Assembly (NCBI GenBank): GCA_028622995.1
Contig: JAJQJQ010000002.1
Span: 3,038,001-3,102,000 of the forward strand
Direction of reading: 5' to 3'
Origin: Panagrolaimus kolymaensis
Taxonomy: Eukaryota > Nematoda > Chromadorea > Rhabditida > Panagrolaimidae
Length of the DNA stretch: 64,000 nt
The notes under the pieces are model-generated. The model saw only the letters and a list, made by a program, of their open reading frames with translations. It had not been told where the DNA came from and made no database searches. Below, one piece after another: positions 22,298 to 34,413 of this stretch (its first letter is position 1; every line of letters begins with the position of its first letter). Made by a program: the position numbers and the translations under genes.

Positions 22298-25200
22298 ATG
22301 GTATGTTTTTCAATATTATATTTACTTTACCAATCAATCAATTAACTTTTAGGCTGAAGAAGATGCCAAACTTCAAGAAGATCTTCAACTCCTTGTTGAT
22401 CGCTTAGGTGTAAGTTTGTTTATATTTCGTTTTTTTTACTTATCTTTACTTTTCATTTATTTCAGGGTGCTGATACTGAACTTTATGTTCCAAGCTTGGA
22501 AATGCTTAAAACTATCATCCGGTCATCAACAACTTCCATGACGTCTGTTCCAAAACCTCTCAAATTTATGCGTCTTCATTACAACAAAATGAAGGAAATC
22601 TATGAAGCAATGGCAGAAGGAAAATGGAAGGTGAGTTTGACAAATTTTGGTTCCCCATAATTGAACCTTTCATTTTGTAGGGCATGTGTGCTGACATCAT
22701 TTCCGTTCTTGCAATGTGTTCGGATCAAAAGAATGATTGTCTTGGTTATCGTCTCAAAGGAATGAATGAACCTATTGAAAATTGGGGACATGAATACGTT
22801 CGACATCTTGCAACAGAAATAGGAACTGAATGGCGTACATCTGATCCTGCTCATAAAGCTAGCATGGAAAAAGTCGTGATTGAAATCGTAACTTACGATT
22901 TGAAGCACAATGCCGAAGTGGAAGCTTGTGACCTCCTTCTCGAAATCGACCGATTGGATATTCTCGTTGAACATGTTAAGAAAGAAGAACACGAACGTGC
23001 TTGTCTCTACCTTCTAAGTGCCTCGCCTTTATCTCCTGATCCTGACAATCATAACATGATCCGTGCAGCTTTGCAAATCTATATCAAGTTTGAAAAAGAA
23101 TTCGAAGCTTTGCGATGCGCTGTTATGCTTAATGATACTGCTTTGATTACCAAATGTTTCAAATCGAAGGATGAGTGAGTTTAACTACTATTGCGTTTTT
23201 TATTATTTTAAAAGACATTTTATAGGCTTGTTTGGAAACAAATGGCAATACTTCTTGGTCGTAATCAAATCTTTATCGAAGATGCTGCACTTCCAGATAA
23301 CATCAAAGAACTCAACAACAATATGCACCTTTGTCGATATTTTCGCTCATTGGCTCGTGAACTTGACATTATGGAACCTAAAACTCCTGATGGAATCTAC
23401 AAAACACATTTGGAACATACTCGTAAGTAAATATTAAAGCTTGACAACATTCACTTTACTTCTTATTTTTAGGACCATTTGGAGGAACTGTTAATACTGA
23501 TAATTCTCGTATGAATCTAGCTGCTTCGTTCGTTAATGGTTTTGTCAATTGTGGCTTTGGAGTTGACAAAATTTTAAATGATACTGATTCCGCAAACAAA
23601 TTCTTCTTCAAAAATCGTGAATATGGAATTATGACGTCTGCAGCTAGCTTAGGCTTAATTCATCGTTGGGATATTGAATATGGTCTTAGTCAATGTGATC
23701 GCTTCCTCTACAGTAATGATGATTATATTCGTGCTGGTACTCTTCTTGCTATTGGTATTATCTGTGCTGGTGTTCAAGATCCTGTTGATCCTGCTGCTGC
23801 TTTACTCATGGATCATATTCAAAGTGATAGAGTACCTATGCGCCTTGGTTCCATCTTTGGTTTAGGTCTTGCTTATGCCAATTCTAAGCGTGAAACAGTC
23901 GTCAAACAAGAAGATGGTGGAGTAATCTTTGAACTCAAAAAAGTTTTGACCGATGAAAAACCAGCTGCAACTTCTGAAGTCAAAGGCATGACCGGCTTAT
24001 CACTTGGATTCATCCTTGTTGGAACAGGTGATCATACTGTAGCAACAGAAATGCTTCATCTTCTTATGGAAAAAAGCGAAGCTGAACTTACTGATCTCAA
24101 TTGGGGATTTGTTGCTCTTGGTATTGCATTGATCTTCTTAGGTATGATTTGCTTTTCACGTTTTTTTTTTTTAAATCACTTTATTTTTTAGGAACGCAAC
24201 AAAAAAATGAAGTCTTCGTAGAATCTCTTCGAACTTTACCTGAACCTTTTGGAAGTATGGTTTCAACTCTTGTTGATGTTTGTGCCTATGCTGGAAGTGG
24301 AAATGTTCTCAAAATTCAAAATCTCCTCTACATCTGCTCTGAACATTATGAACAAGAAGATAAAAAGAAAAAAGACAAGAATGCACCAAAAGAAAAAGAA
24401 AAAAGTGACAAACCTGACCTTTCAAGGCAACAAGCCATTGCTGTATTAGGAATTGGTCTAATTGCTATGGGAGAAGATATTGGAACACAAATGGCTCAAA
24501 GAATGTTTGGTCATCTTATGCGTTATGGTGAACCAGTTATTCGTCGTGCTGTTCCATTGGCTCTTTCATTGCTCTCTGTATCAAATCCTCAATTGAATGT
24601 CATGGAAACATTAAGCAAATATTCTCATGATTCTGATGCTGAAACTGCTCGAAATGCTATCTTTGCTATGGGTCTTGTTGGAGCTGGCTCAAATAATGCT
24701 CGTTTGGTTGCGATGCTTCGTCAACTAGCAAGTTTCCATTACAAAGATCAAACCAGCTTGATGCTTGTTCGAATTTCTCAAGGTTTAACCCATTTGGGTA
24801 AAGGTACTATGACTCTGAGCCCATTCCATTCTGATCGTCAAATTATGTCACCAACCTCTGTTGCAGCTGTATTTGTCACATGTTTCTCACTTGTGCACAA
24901 TAGTTCTTGTATGTTTTTTTTCATTTATTTTAAACATTTTTTGATTCTTATTTTTTTAGCCGTCCTTAGCAATCAACAAAATTATCTTATTTATTCTCTC
25001 GCATTGGCTGTTCAACCTCGAATGCTTATTACTCTCGTCGAAGACAAGACAAATACCAAAGCTTCAGAAAACCCTGGGCAACTTAAACAAATCAATATTC
25101 CTGTTCGTGTTGGACAAGCCGTCGATGTTGTTGGACAAGCTGGTAAACCCAAGACCATCACTGGATTTCAAACTCATACCACTCCTGTTTTACTTGCTTA

Positions 25201-25345
25201 TGGTGAACGTGCTGAACTTGCTACCGATGAATGTAAGTTATCTATTTATTTTTTACCTTTGTCATTAATTTATTCATTTTCAGATACATCGCTTACTCCA
25301 TATCTCGAAGGTCTTGCTGTTCTCAAGAAAGTTCCTAAATCTTAA
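22298..25345 (+). CDS. rpn-1: 26S proteasome regulatory subunit RPN1 (PSMD2)
   Basis: Largest non-ATPase base subunit of the 19S regulator; receptor for ubiquitin, UBL shuttle factors and UBP6. The first exon is only 5' UTR plus ATG, the intron splitting immediately after ATG, then [20 protein letters not shown]. The conserved N-terminal region ([36 protein letters not shown]) is followed by the proteasome/cyclosome repeats ([59 protein letters not shown]) and a second repeat block ([51 protein letters not shown]). A charged Lys/Glu insert lies at about 24355-24420. The C-terminus ends [18 protein letters not shown]. Eight or so exons. Short N-terminus compared with vertebrates. Confidence 0.97.
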
Positions 25346-25438
25346 TTTGACATTATTATTTAACTATGTCTGTATACCATTTGAATTTATTTGTGCATGA
25401 AATTTAAATAAATATTTTTTTACTAATTTACTTTTTAT

Positions 25439-26814
25439 TTATTTTGGGCTGCCAAAAGTGTAATAGTTGGTAAAGGCGTTAAAATTATTTCCAGAAGCTT
25501 GTTGAGGAATGTTTTTTCCATTGGACCACCAAGTTTTTCCATCAGGACCTATCATTGACAACGTGACAAAACCCGGATTTGAAGGAAATGGAATGCATTC
25601 AGTTTGTTCTAATTTTGTAATAAAGTATTCGTGTTTGTTATTGTTTAAATCGACAATCATTTTGTATTGGCCTCCATTAGGGGTTACGCTTTTTACAATG
25701 GAATGAACTGTAACACAATCATTTGCATCATTACGATAATTTGGAACATCGCCATCCACATTATTTTTAGGATGAATGCGATACCACCAATAAAATTGGT
25801 CTTGAGTTACAGAAGGCCGTTGTCCATTTTTAAACCATTGAATGTAATGCTCCGAAAGCTTTAACCATGCATCATGAACCATTGGTTGAGGATCATTGAC
25901 CTAAATAAAAAAGAATTTCAATTTGACTCAAATTTGTTAACTTTTTTTAAAGCCTTTTGCCTAATTCTCACCTGATGATTAATTCCTTCCATCCCAGTAG
26001 GCAAATCAGCGCCAATAGAACAAATGTAATGAGATTCTGAATAATCATTCCAAGTTATGATTTCAACCATATCAGGATTTAAATCAATTATTTGTTGCCA
26101 TCGTTCAGGAAGTAAGCCTTCTGAATGATATAACCAATTTTTACTGAATCCATTTCCCCAAACATGGGTGTAAAACCATGGCGAAATTGGGGCGATATAT
26201 TGTTTTCCAGTTGCCCGAGCACTGTCGAGCAAATTTCGATCTCCAGATGAATCAAAGTTGGAATCAGGTCCGCTATTTGGTGAAGGCCAAGCATTCCAAG
26301 TAAAAATACAATCCGCCACCGGATGATCTTGTAAAATATTTTGAGTTGAATAATTGGGCCAACATGGACAAAAATATGGATTTAACCCTGAGTTACTTTT
26401 CCAAGATTGCCAAAAATTATCATTATTTTCTCCAACAAAAGTTGAAAATAAAGGGCGATTGTTTACTTTTTCATAAGCTGAACTTGATGCAGCAAATGTA
26501 AAACGATTCAAATGGGATTCATCAAAACCAAGGGAAGTCATATCGAAGGAAATAAAAATATTAAATCCAACATTTTCTGCTGCTGAAACAGCTTTTTGAA
26601 CTCGATCTGGTTGCCAATCATCAATGCCGACGTTTAATGCAAATCCATCAATGCCGGATAATTTTGCTTTTAACATCTCTTGTCGAAAAAAGCTTTCATC
26701 CACGGGATATGAAAATCCCATCATAAAATGAGCATAAACTTTTTTACTCGATGCTTCATAAAAGCAGCAGCAATTCAATCCAATAAAAATGAGGACAATG
26801 TTCCTCAAATTCAT
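25439..26814 (-). CDS. Glycoside hydrolase family 71 (alpha-1,3-glucanase/mutanase-like), secreted
   Basis: GH71 enzymes hydrolyse alpha-1,3-glucan and are known mainly from fungi. Two exons (26814-25972 and 25900-25439; phase 0; intron donor GTGAGA). The ATG at 26814 gives a signal peptide (MNLRNIVLIFIGLNCC); an upstream in-frame ATG at 26835 adds seven residues. The N-terminal barrel shows KVYAHFMMGFSYPVDESFF, LSGIDGFALNVGIDDWQP, GFNIFISFDMTSLGF; later YIAPISPWFYTHVWG, KNWLYHSEGLLPERWQQI and EIITWNDYSESHYI, which are hallmark GH71 segments with conserved acidic residues. The second exon continues as in the fungal enzymes (HDAWLKLSEHYIQWFKNG, FYWWYRIHPKN) plus a beta-rich tail. Splicing, AT-rich codon use and flanking nematode genes argue against contamination. 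It ends convergently 93 bp from RPN1. Confidence 0.85.
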
Positions 26815-27405
26815 GCTTATTATTACTGTATCCACTGAATAACTTCAGAAAGGTTAACTTTCACAAAAAAAAATGCCTTTAAATAAGTGTTCATTGAGTT
26901 CAACAAATTATTTTATGTTCCACCTATTCCATCGGAAAGTGAGCAATTTTTAACATTACCAAAGATAAGAATCAAAACATGTGGGGTTTTAGAACAAAGT
27001 ATGCTCGAGACTTTGGTGAACAATGATGCGAGAAAAAAAGATCAACAAATCGCGATGTAGTTCTCAAAAATTTGTTTTTGAAAGAATTATTATGAATAAT
27101 CTTTTGGACGAATCGAAAAGACTAACTAAATAAATACCGTAATTTTTATTATGCTGATAAGAGGCATTTCGTTTATTATTATTTTTTAGCAAATAAACAG
27201 CTTGGGGATGTTGTTTTTATTTATTTTGCTTGTAATAATAAATTCACAAAATTGATTAATATGTATTTTGCTTCCAAACAAAAGGCAACTTGCTAGCGAA
27301 AGAAAATCAAGGGCAAAAATATATACAAAGTGGTTATGAGCAGACTACAAACCAAAAAAATAAAACCAAACAATTCTTTTTTTTTATTTTTTCAAACAAA
27401 AAAAA
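26815..27405. other. Divergent intergenic region between GH71 and enoyl-CoA hydratase genes
   Basis: About 590 bp, AT-rich, no open frame worth reporting and no repeat. It presumably contains both promoters. Confidence 0.5.
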
Positions 27406-28367
27406 ATGCGACTTTCTCCTCGACTTTTCTTTTCATTTTCTTATCAAAAAATGAAGGACGCTGCTGCTGAATCTCTAGGTATGTTTTCCTTCCATCAAAT
27501 TAATTAAAAATACATATTTCCAGTTTTTAGTTTTGACTTCAAAAAAGGATAAAATATTCAATATTTTTATAAATCGCCCAGAAAGTAAAAATTGTGTTAA
27601 TCATTCCACTGCATTGCAGTTGATTAAAGCATTTGAAACCTTTGATAAAGATGATTCCGTTGATATTGCAATTTTGAGTGGAAAAGGTAACATACAGACG
27701 ACATACATTCATACTAATTATATACTTTTATTCTACAGTATAAACCTACTTTATAACTTTAGGTGAAACTTTTTGCGCTGGTTATGATTTAACTGAAGTT
27801 GCTGAAGGCAAATTCCCATCAGGAGATTATGGTGGAAAGTTTCTTGAAAATTATCGTTTTATGGGTCCATCAATGATACAACTTTCGAAGCCATTAATTG
27901 CAGCAATTGAAGGTTATGCAGTGGCTGGAGGATTAGAACTTTCAATGTTGGCTGATCTTCGAGTGGCTTCGTCAAATGCAAAATTTGGAGTATTTTGTCG
28001 CCGATTTGGTGTTCCATTAATTGATGGTGGAACAATTAGACTTCCAGCTGCAATAGGATTTTCAAGAGCTATGGATTTGATTCTCACTGGTCGGGAATTG
28101 GATGCTAAAACTGCCTATGAATGGGGATTAGTTAATCGTCTCGCAGAACCAGGAAAAGCTTTGGAAGTTGCTGAAGAACTCGCAAGAGAAATAATCAAAC
28201 ATCCCCAAGAATGTTTGAGAGCTGACCGATCATCAACCTATTATGCAACTTTCGATGCTAAATCCGTTCAAGATGCTTTTGATTTTGAACTAAATAATGG
28301 TATTCCTGTTTTATCTAAAGCCGTCAAAGGTGCTTCACGTTTCGTTCGAAAGGAGCATAAATTATAA
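27406..28367 (+). CDS. Enoyl-CoA hydratase/isomerase (crotonase) family protein
   Basis: Crotonase-fold enzyme acting on acyl-CoA thioesters. Three exons (27406-27479, 27530-27686 and 27763-28367). The basic/aromatic N-terminus (MRLSPRLFFSFSYQKMKD) may be a mitochondrial targeting sequence. Family motifs: INRPESKNCVN, oxyanion-hole segment FCAGYDL, then KPLIAAIEGYAVAGGLELSMLADLRVAS and FGVFCRRFGVPLIDGGTIRLP. The second catalytic glutamate of true enoyl-CoA hydratase is not in its usual place (the segment is PLIDGGT), so the reaction may differ. This wording is common in bacterial members annotated only as enoyl-CoA hydratase family. It ends convergently with cul-3. Confidence 0.88.
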
Positions 28368-28541
28368 ACCGTTACTACAACATAACAAACATGCAACTCT
28401 GTATGATATCCACAAAATGCAAAACACAATAAATTAAAATAAAAGTTTTTTTTTCATAAAGGATACACGCATAAAACAGGCTCAGAAAATCTGAGAAAAA
28501 ATGACATTTACAGAAATTACAGCTTTTTTAAATAAATTAAT

Positions 28542-31219
28542 TTAAGCAACGTAGCGATAGTAACGAGAATCATTATCATCACGCTTCAAGTATTCACGTT
28601 CCATTAAAGATTCAATACGCTTCTTGATGAGAGGTGGATCAGGAAGGAAACGAGGTGCCAATTGCTTAGTAACTTCAGTGATAAGTTCATTATGATTGAG
28701 TTTTTGACGAGATTTCATGATTCTGACAATAGCAGCTTCAATTTCATGTTTGCGATCATCATCAACCTTAAACAAAAGGGTTTGTTAAAAAAAAATAGAC
28801 AGAAAAATACACTTACCTTTGAACGAGTTTCTTTTCTTTCAGGTTCACTTTCGCCACCTTTATTAGAAATCTGCTGAATCCGGATTCGAGTCAACTTTGA
28901 AGTAAAATCATCGTTTACAGAAAAGACATCAGCTCCTTCTAAAACAATGCAGTTAGAAATAATAAATTATTAATAAACAAACTAACCAATTTCACGCGAG
29001 GTTCCTTCGCGCTTTAAAACACGTTGTGCAGCTTTACCCATGGCCATAGACATCAAAGCTCGCTTTAAATCACGATCAGGAATCTTTGTATTTTCCAATA
29101 GTTGGGTGTAAGTGAAGGATTGACCATCATTGAATTGCATCAAAGCACACATTTGATAAGTATTAACAGTTAAAATTTTTGATTCTTCTCGCATTTGTTC
29201 AGATCCGTCCTAAATTTTAAAGGTTATATTAAAAATATGAAAAGAGGACAAAAGCTTACTATTTTCTTGTAAAACGTAGCTTTAATATCAGCGAATCCCA
29301 AGCATGGATTAAGGGTAAGCACTCGACCACTATGCTTTTCAAGATAAAAGTCTTTGAACTTTTTAAAGGCTGTTTCAGATGAAGGTGGAATATGACACAT
29401 TTCAACTTCGGTAATAGGCCAATATACCTTTGTTAACACTTTGACAGAAAGATCGACCTAAAATTAAAAATAATAAAGAGAAAGGGAACAAAACAAAAAC
29501 AAACGTCATTTGAGTGATCAAGTTCTTTGTAAGCATTCATAAGAGTATTGGAAGCTTCCATATCTTTAAACATTCCTTCAAGCTTTGAAGTAAAATGAGC
29601 ACCACATTCAGTTTTCAACTTTGAAATCATAGACTTTTCAGCATCGTCAGAACTGCTTTTGGCTAGAAGTAAACGTTTTGCAAGATGTTGTTTGTAATAC
29701 CTAAAATATAAATGTTACAACAAGCTAACTGAATAAAAAAAATTTACCGTTCGAATACGTCTTTTTCTTGTAAGAATCTGAAAAGCACCATCGCTTTGTC
29801 CAATACGTTATCAGTATCTCCTTCGTTCATGGTCTTCAAACCCTTTTTCAGCTTATCGTCAATATAAAGTGACAAAAATTCAGGACTTTTTGAATTGAGA
29901 TTAAGGAAATATTCAAAATCAGATTGAATCTTATTCTTAAAATCTTTATCATCATGAAAAGCATTTTTAAGAAAATGATCAAATCGTTCTTTGAGATCGA
30001 GCAAGCTTTGTACGTATTGAACAGGATTAACAGGACCATCATCTTCACCATTTTTGACCAACGCCTCACCACGACCGCGCAAAAATTTGCTCATTGCATC
30101 TGTCATAACCGTAATGCCATTTTCAGCACGTTTCAATAAACCATAGAGCAATTTCAAATCTTCAATACAATCGTTGTTAAGCATGAAAATAAGTCCGCTA
30201 TTTTCCATATCAACAACAGTTTGCATATGCGATATAATGAGTTCTTGTTGTAAAACATTCATTATTTTGGCTTCGGTGACGTTGTCCAAGTATCGATCTG
30301 ATCTTTCTTTTTCTTCAATTAAGCAGTCATTGACTTTGCGAACAAAGACGCTTGCACTGTTTTCAGCTAAAAACTTCTGTCCAGCAGAACGATAATAATC
30401 AGCCGATTCTCTCAAGAACAAAGTTTCAAAATGATTTTCATAGTATGAGCGAGATCCAAGACCAAGTTGAAGAAGCATTTCACACGCAGCCTTTAGACTC
30501 ATCCTGAAAAATCAGATCGCATATATATAAACACAATGTAAAAGTAAAATTACCAATCGATAGCTTCTTTCTTTCGTTCCAATTCAATCATATTAAGCAT
30601 AGTTGCTTTTAAATGATCATTAATGGAAGATTGGTTAACGACTTGATCACGAAAAAGTTGAAGACCGAGATTATAAACAGGCTCCAAATCACGACGTTGT
30701 TGAACGACAAAAACACGATCAAGATACATAACAATATCACGAATCATAACCATGGCAACAGTATGATCGTTCCAACAGTAAATTAATGTAGACAAGAAGT
30801 TGGTATTAGCCGCTTCAATAACAGAAGGACGAACAGCATCAACCAAATGGCAATTGACAGATTCTTTGAGACCATCATATAGTTTTTCACCAAACTTGTG
30901 TAGAACCTATAAAAAAAGTAACTGTTAAAAATGATAAAACTTTAAAAATCACAAACCATTGTGTAAGCATTTCGATACAGTTCTTCAAAACTGAGACCAG
31001 AGTTATTCTTGTTCAAAATGTCGATGATAGCCTTCTTCAATAATCGCCAAGTTTGGTCAACATGACGTTCGTCAACGTTGGACTGAAAAGAAAGTTCCAT
31101 CATTTTAAGAAGATGAAGAAGTCAAGTAAACTGTTTATATTACAGTTTTGACGAGATGAAAAATAACTCACGGGAAATGTTCTAATTTTCATTTTATCGT
31201 TGTGACGAGATTTTTGCAT
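28542..31219 (-). CDS. cul-3: Cullin-3, scaffold of BTB-type E3 ubiquitin ligases
   Basis: The ATG at 31219 opens [16 protein letters not shown], followed by [20 protein letters not shown] and [20 protein letters not shown], nearly the wording of animal CUL3 and needed for BTB-protein binding. The cullin repeats (e.g. [35 protein letters not shown]) are followed by the cullin homology domain ([44 protein letters not shown]). The C-terminal winged helix contains the neddylation context [20 protein letters not shown] and ends [19 protein letters not shown]. About ten exons with 45-60 bp introns. The first exon follows a CTTTTCAG acceptor 12 bases before the ATG. It lies about 435 bp downstream of two unrecognised genes on the same strand. 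Confidence 0.96.
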
Positions 31220-31653
31220 AACGCCAAAATCTGAAAAGTAATGATAAGGTAAAACTTTTTCACAACATTTTAAATAAACGGACGGATAAAAAGGTTAGAG
31301 AGAAAGTAAAATTTAAGGTAATCTTTGATCGGAGGATGTTGTTAAAAATAAAATTAGAAAAAGTGAGTGACAAAAGAATGTTGGATTGAACAACAAAAAA
31401 AGATATAAGCTTTGGAAGCAACATGCTATTTTTGCGAGAGAAAAAAAATGTACATATGTATGTATGTAAGAGCACAAAAAACCAATCGTGGAGGGAAATA
31501 CATTTTGTCTTCTTCAAATAATTATTATTAGGCCAATAACCAAATTATCTTAATTGATATTTACAACGAAGTAATCCACAATTACAACAATTATTTATTT
31601 TATTAACCAAAAAACAACAACAACAAAATTAACAAAGTAAACAAATTAGGGTT
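31220..31653. other. Spacer between unrecognised gene and cul-3 (same strand)
   Basis: AT-rich, contains an ATGT/ACAT-rich short stretch at about 31448-31468, and no exon. Spacing is somewhat long for an operon but not prohibitive. Confidence 0.4.
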
Positions 31654-33071
31654 TTAAAGCTTTTTAGCTTTAGCATTTTTATGGAACATTTGAAACACAG
31701 CTTTTCGATCTTCATGGTGACTTTCAAGAGGAATATCATGAAATCTTGGCCACCAATCTGCTCTTTCTTCCCATTCTTCATAAACCCATTCAGGAAATGG
31801 CGCTAATAATAGAAGATTTAATTTGAAAGAAGCCCATGTGAGTCCATTGTTTCTATTTTTACCATAATCAAAAAAGTTGAAAAACATTCTAACATGCTTT
31901 TCAGCTTCTTCATAACGAAATGTACCTTGCGCAGCCATTTGTAGTGTTCGTTGTTCAATGTAATGTGTGACGAGAGAAAATCGATGAAGAAAAGTTGAAT
32001 TTGAATCATGTTCCAAGCACTGAAAATAACAAAAATTAAAACTTTTTTCTTAAAAATCACTCCGATTTTCACATACTTCGCTGACTAATTTACCAATTAA
32101 ATTTGAAAGTCCACATCGATTCAAAATGCTTGCAACAAAAGGTACTATAGCAGGAGCCTTTTGACAAGAAATAATCAAACTTTCTAAAGCTCGATCTATT
32201 TGTTCCATTTTATCGGCTAAAATAATAAATGGTTCCAGGATCAGTAACAAAGAGACATCTTTTTTCTGAGTGTTTTGAAGAAAATCAAAGATACTGTCAA
32301 GTAAGTTTTCATATAAAGCATTTGATCGTGCATGAGGATCTTTAAACAATTTAAGATATTCAGCATAAAATTGATAAACTCTTAGATTTTCATTCAATTC
32401 AGGATCATTAAATCTGGCATCAATTTTAATTTTCAATACTGCTGCAATGCTTTCCAGATTATCATGAGCTACACCAAAAACCAAAACGGAGATTATGAAA
32501 AGAGGAAGCAGCTTCCGAATTTTATATATTTCTGTACGAACCAATTCATTGAATCTCATGAGCAACTAAAAATATCATGTAAAATTTATTACATATTTAG
32601 AAATTAGAAGAAAAAAAACCTGTTCCAACAAGACTGCTTTAATTCGATGTGGAATATCATGAAAAAGTATTCTTTGATAAGAAATAAAGAAGAGATTTTC
32701 CCATAATAAAGCGTATGTGGTAAAAATCATTTTGGATGCATAGAATGAATTGTTTCCAGCAGCAACAGTTATATCAATATCAATTTCGCCTAAAAAATCT
32801 AATATTAATCCAAATACTTTTCATCAACCAAAATTACCAATAATTTGTCCAATGTACCGCCAGTCGTTGTCGCTCATTGCTTTGTGAAGTCTTTTAATTG
32901 TTTCAATCAAATACTGGTTATAACAAACCCGAAATTCAAGTGGTAATTCTCCACTGTAAAACAAGAAGGTTAAATAAAGAATAAAAAGAAGATTCAAACT
33001 TACATGTTTTTAGGCACTAGATAGTATCTTGTCCAATAAAACTTATTAATAGCATCAACAAATTTGTCCAT
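31654..33071 (-). CDS. Unrecognised all-helical protein, downstream gene of a tight pair
   Basis: I do not recognise the family. Six exons assembled from 33071 (MDKFVDAINKFYWTRYYLVP) to KAKKL at 31654; introns near 32957-33003, 32790-32838, 32573-32618 and 32023-32077. Predicted content is almost entirely helix with Leu/Ile-rich segments (KLLPLFIISVLVFGV could be a buried helix; it is not a clear transmembrane segment in context) and a Trp-rich end (EWVYEEWEERADWWPRFHDI). There are no catalytic motifs. The ATG lies 12 bases after a splice acceptor and only 25 bases after the stop of the upstream gene. A HEAT/ARM-like or TAF1A-like scaffold role is possible but unproven. Confidence 0.72.
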
Positions 33072-33095
33072 ATCTTTACACCTAAAATTATAACA

Positions 33096-33833
33096 TTAGC
33101 CTCTTTTTAAGTGATAAAACTCGACTTGCATTAAATCCAGATTAAACGTTACTGTGGATAAGAGAACTTTATCTTCTGATATTACTTTATTTTTCACACG
33201 AGGTCTTAAAGTTTTACCATTAAATTTGAAATGTTGAATGAAGCCATATCGATGAAGCGTCGAAAGAAAAGATTGCACCGTTCTTCTAGAGAGAACAACA
33301 TCTTTTGCAGGCTTAATGATTTGAGAATAGGATTTAAAACATACTCGAATAAAATCAATTGAATCTGTAAAAAAAAAGAGATGAAAAGTCAAAAAAATCT
33401 GAAATTGTTTACTTTTGTCTGTAACCTTTTCTCCATTAATTTCGATATTTATGAATGATTCAATAGTTTTATCAAGTTCAGCTTCATCGGTAGTGTCATC
33501 TTCAAGTTGCTCTATTCTTTCATCGAGTGGATTTTCAGGCGTAGTTGGTAAATTTTCTGATGTAAGTTCAATTCGAATGGAAGCCTCTGAATTAGATGAT
33601 TGAAAACCAAATATATCTTTGTCTGTTCCACTTTGAGATCTTCGTGATGCATTGCTGTGAGTTCCGTTACGAGATTCGGATGTAAAACCATCATCTGTAA
33701 CTGAAGTGGATGCATTCAAACCATCTGCGTAAATTTCTTCAAATTCCAAATTTTTTTCTTTCTTGTCAGTGCCACTTAGCCTTCTTCTTTTCCGCGATGG
33801 TACAATATGGGATCTTCTTTTCTCTCTCTTCAT
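33096..33833 (-). CDS. Unrecognised basic/acidic protein, upstream gene of a tight pair
   Basis: Two exons joined across a 48 bp intron (about 33365-33412); the long open frame that reads through that intron is an artefact. The N-terminus is a strongly basic nuclear-localisation-like stretch (MKREKRRSHIVPSRKRRRLS), followed by a Ser/Thr/Glu-rich disordered region (about residues 25-125) and an acidic segment. The C-terminal part (FIRVCFKSYSQIIKP, VVLSRRTVQSFLSTLHRYGF) looks like a winged-helix or similar helical DNA-binding unit. Probably nuclear. I cannot name the family. The start at 33833 is divergent to the SERP1 gene. Confidence 0.68.
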   Translation of the reverse strand: MKREKRRSHIVPSRKRRRLSGTDKKEKNLEFEEIYADGLNASTSVTDDGFTSESRNGTHSNASRRSQSGTDKDIFGFQSSNSEASIRIELTSENLPTTPENPLDERIEQLEDDTTDEAELDKTIESFINIEINGEKVTDKSKQFQIFLTFHLFFFTDSIDFIRVCFKSYSQIIKPAKDVVLSRRTVQSFLSTLHRYGFIQHFKFNGKTLRPRVKNKVISEDKVLLSTVTFNLDLMQVEFYHLKRG

Positions 33834-34413
33834 ATCTAAAAATAATTATTGTTAGTATTAATTTTAATTTAAAGCTTCTTTTTTTTTATCAATAAGATTG
33901 AAGGAAGTCTCAAAATTTTATGAAAATACAAAAAATATACGTTGATTTTCTCGCGTCAAGACCAAGTAGCTCGAGATAATGGTTAGTTGTTTGGTTGACT
34001 GCTGCTGCCTGCCATCTGTCGTTCGTTCGTTCATTTTAATTCCATAAAGGAAGAAGCTTTTTCTATTTGATTGTTTTATTTTTACAAGTCCGTGTGTGTC
34101 TTTCTATCATTTCATTGTTTTATTTTTTGGTTGGCGTGATCCACGCGTCTAAATTGGTGAGGAAAATGAAAGCACAAGGCTTTTTCGTGAAAAAATTTAT
34201 TGTATTGTATTTTTTTAAAAGTTGTTGAAAAACAATTTTTTTAACGAAATTCAGTCTTTTTAAAGCTCCATCCTTTTTTCAAAACGTGTTGCTCATTTTT
34301 GTTGTTTTTGTCGCTAGCGTTTATTATTTTTTCATTGCTTTGATTAAAAAATTATTTCACGTGGTTGATTTTTTTAGGCTTCTCTCTTTCCTTGGATTCA
34401 TAGATCAACGAAA
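33834..34413. other. Divergent promoter region of unrecognised nuclear gene and SERP1
   Basis: T-rich, with a short GTTC repeat (about 34020-34035). No exon supported other than the 5' UTR of SERP1, which begins after the TTTTTTTAG at about 34378. Confidence 0.45.

Noticed and set aside
22001..22345. 114-codon hydrophobic plus-strand frame overlapping the rpn-1 start
   Set aside because: T-rich DNA translates to Phe/Leu/Ile; the rpn-1 ATG follows a clear acceptor inside it, so this is UTR/promoter.
33365..33412. Apparent continuous reading frame through an intron of the upstream gene of the tight pair
   Set aside because: The stretch is a T-rich segment bounded by GTAAAC/TTACAG-like splice signals and reads as hydrophobic low complexity.
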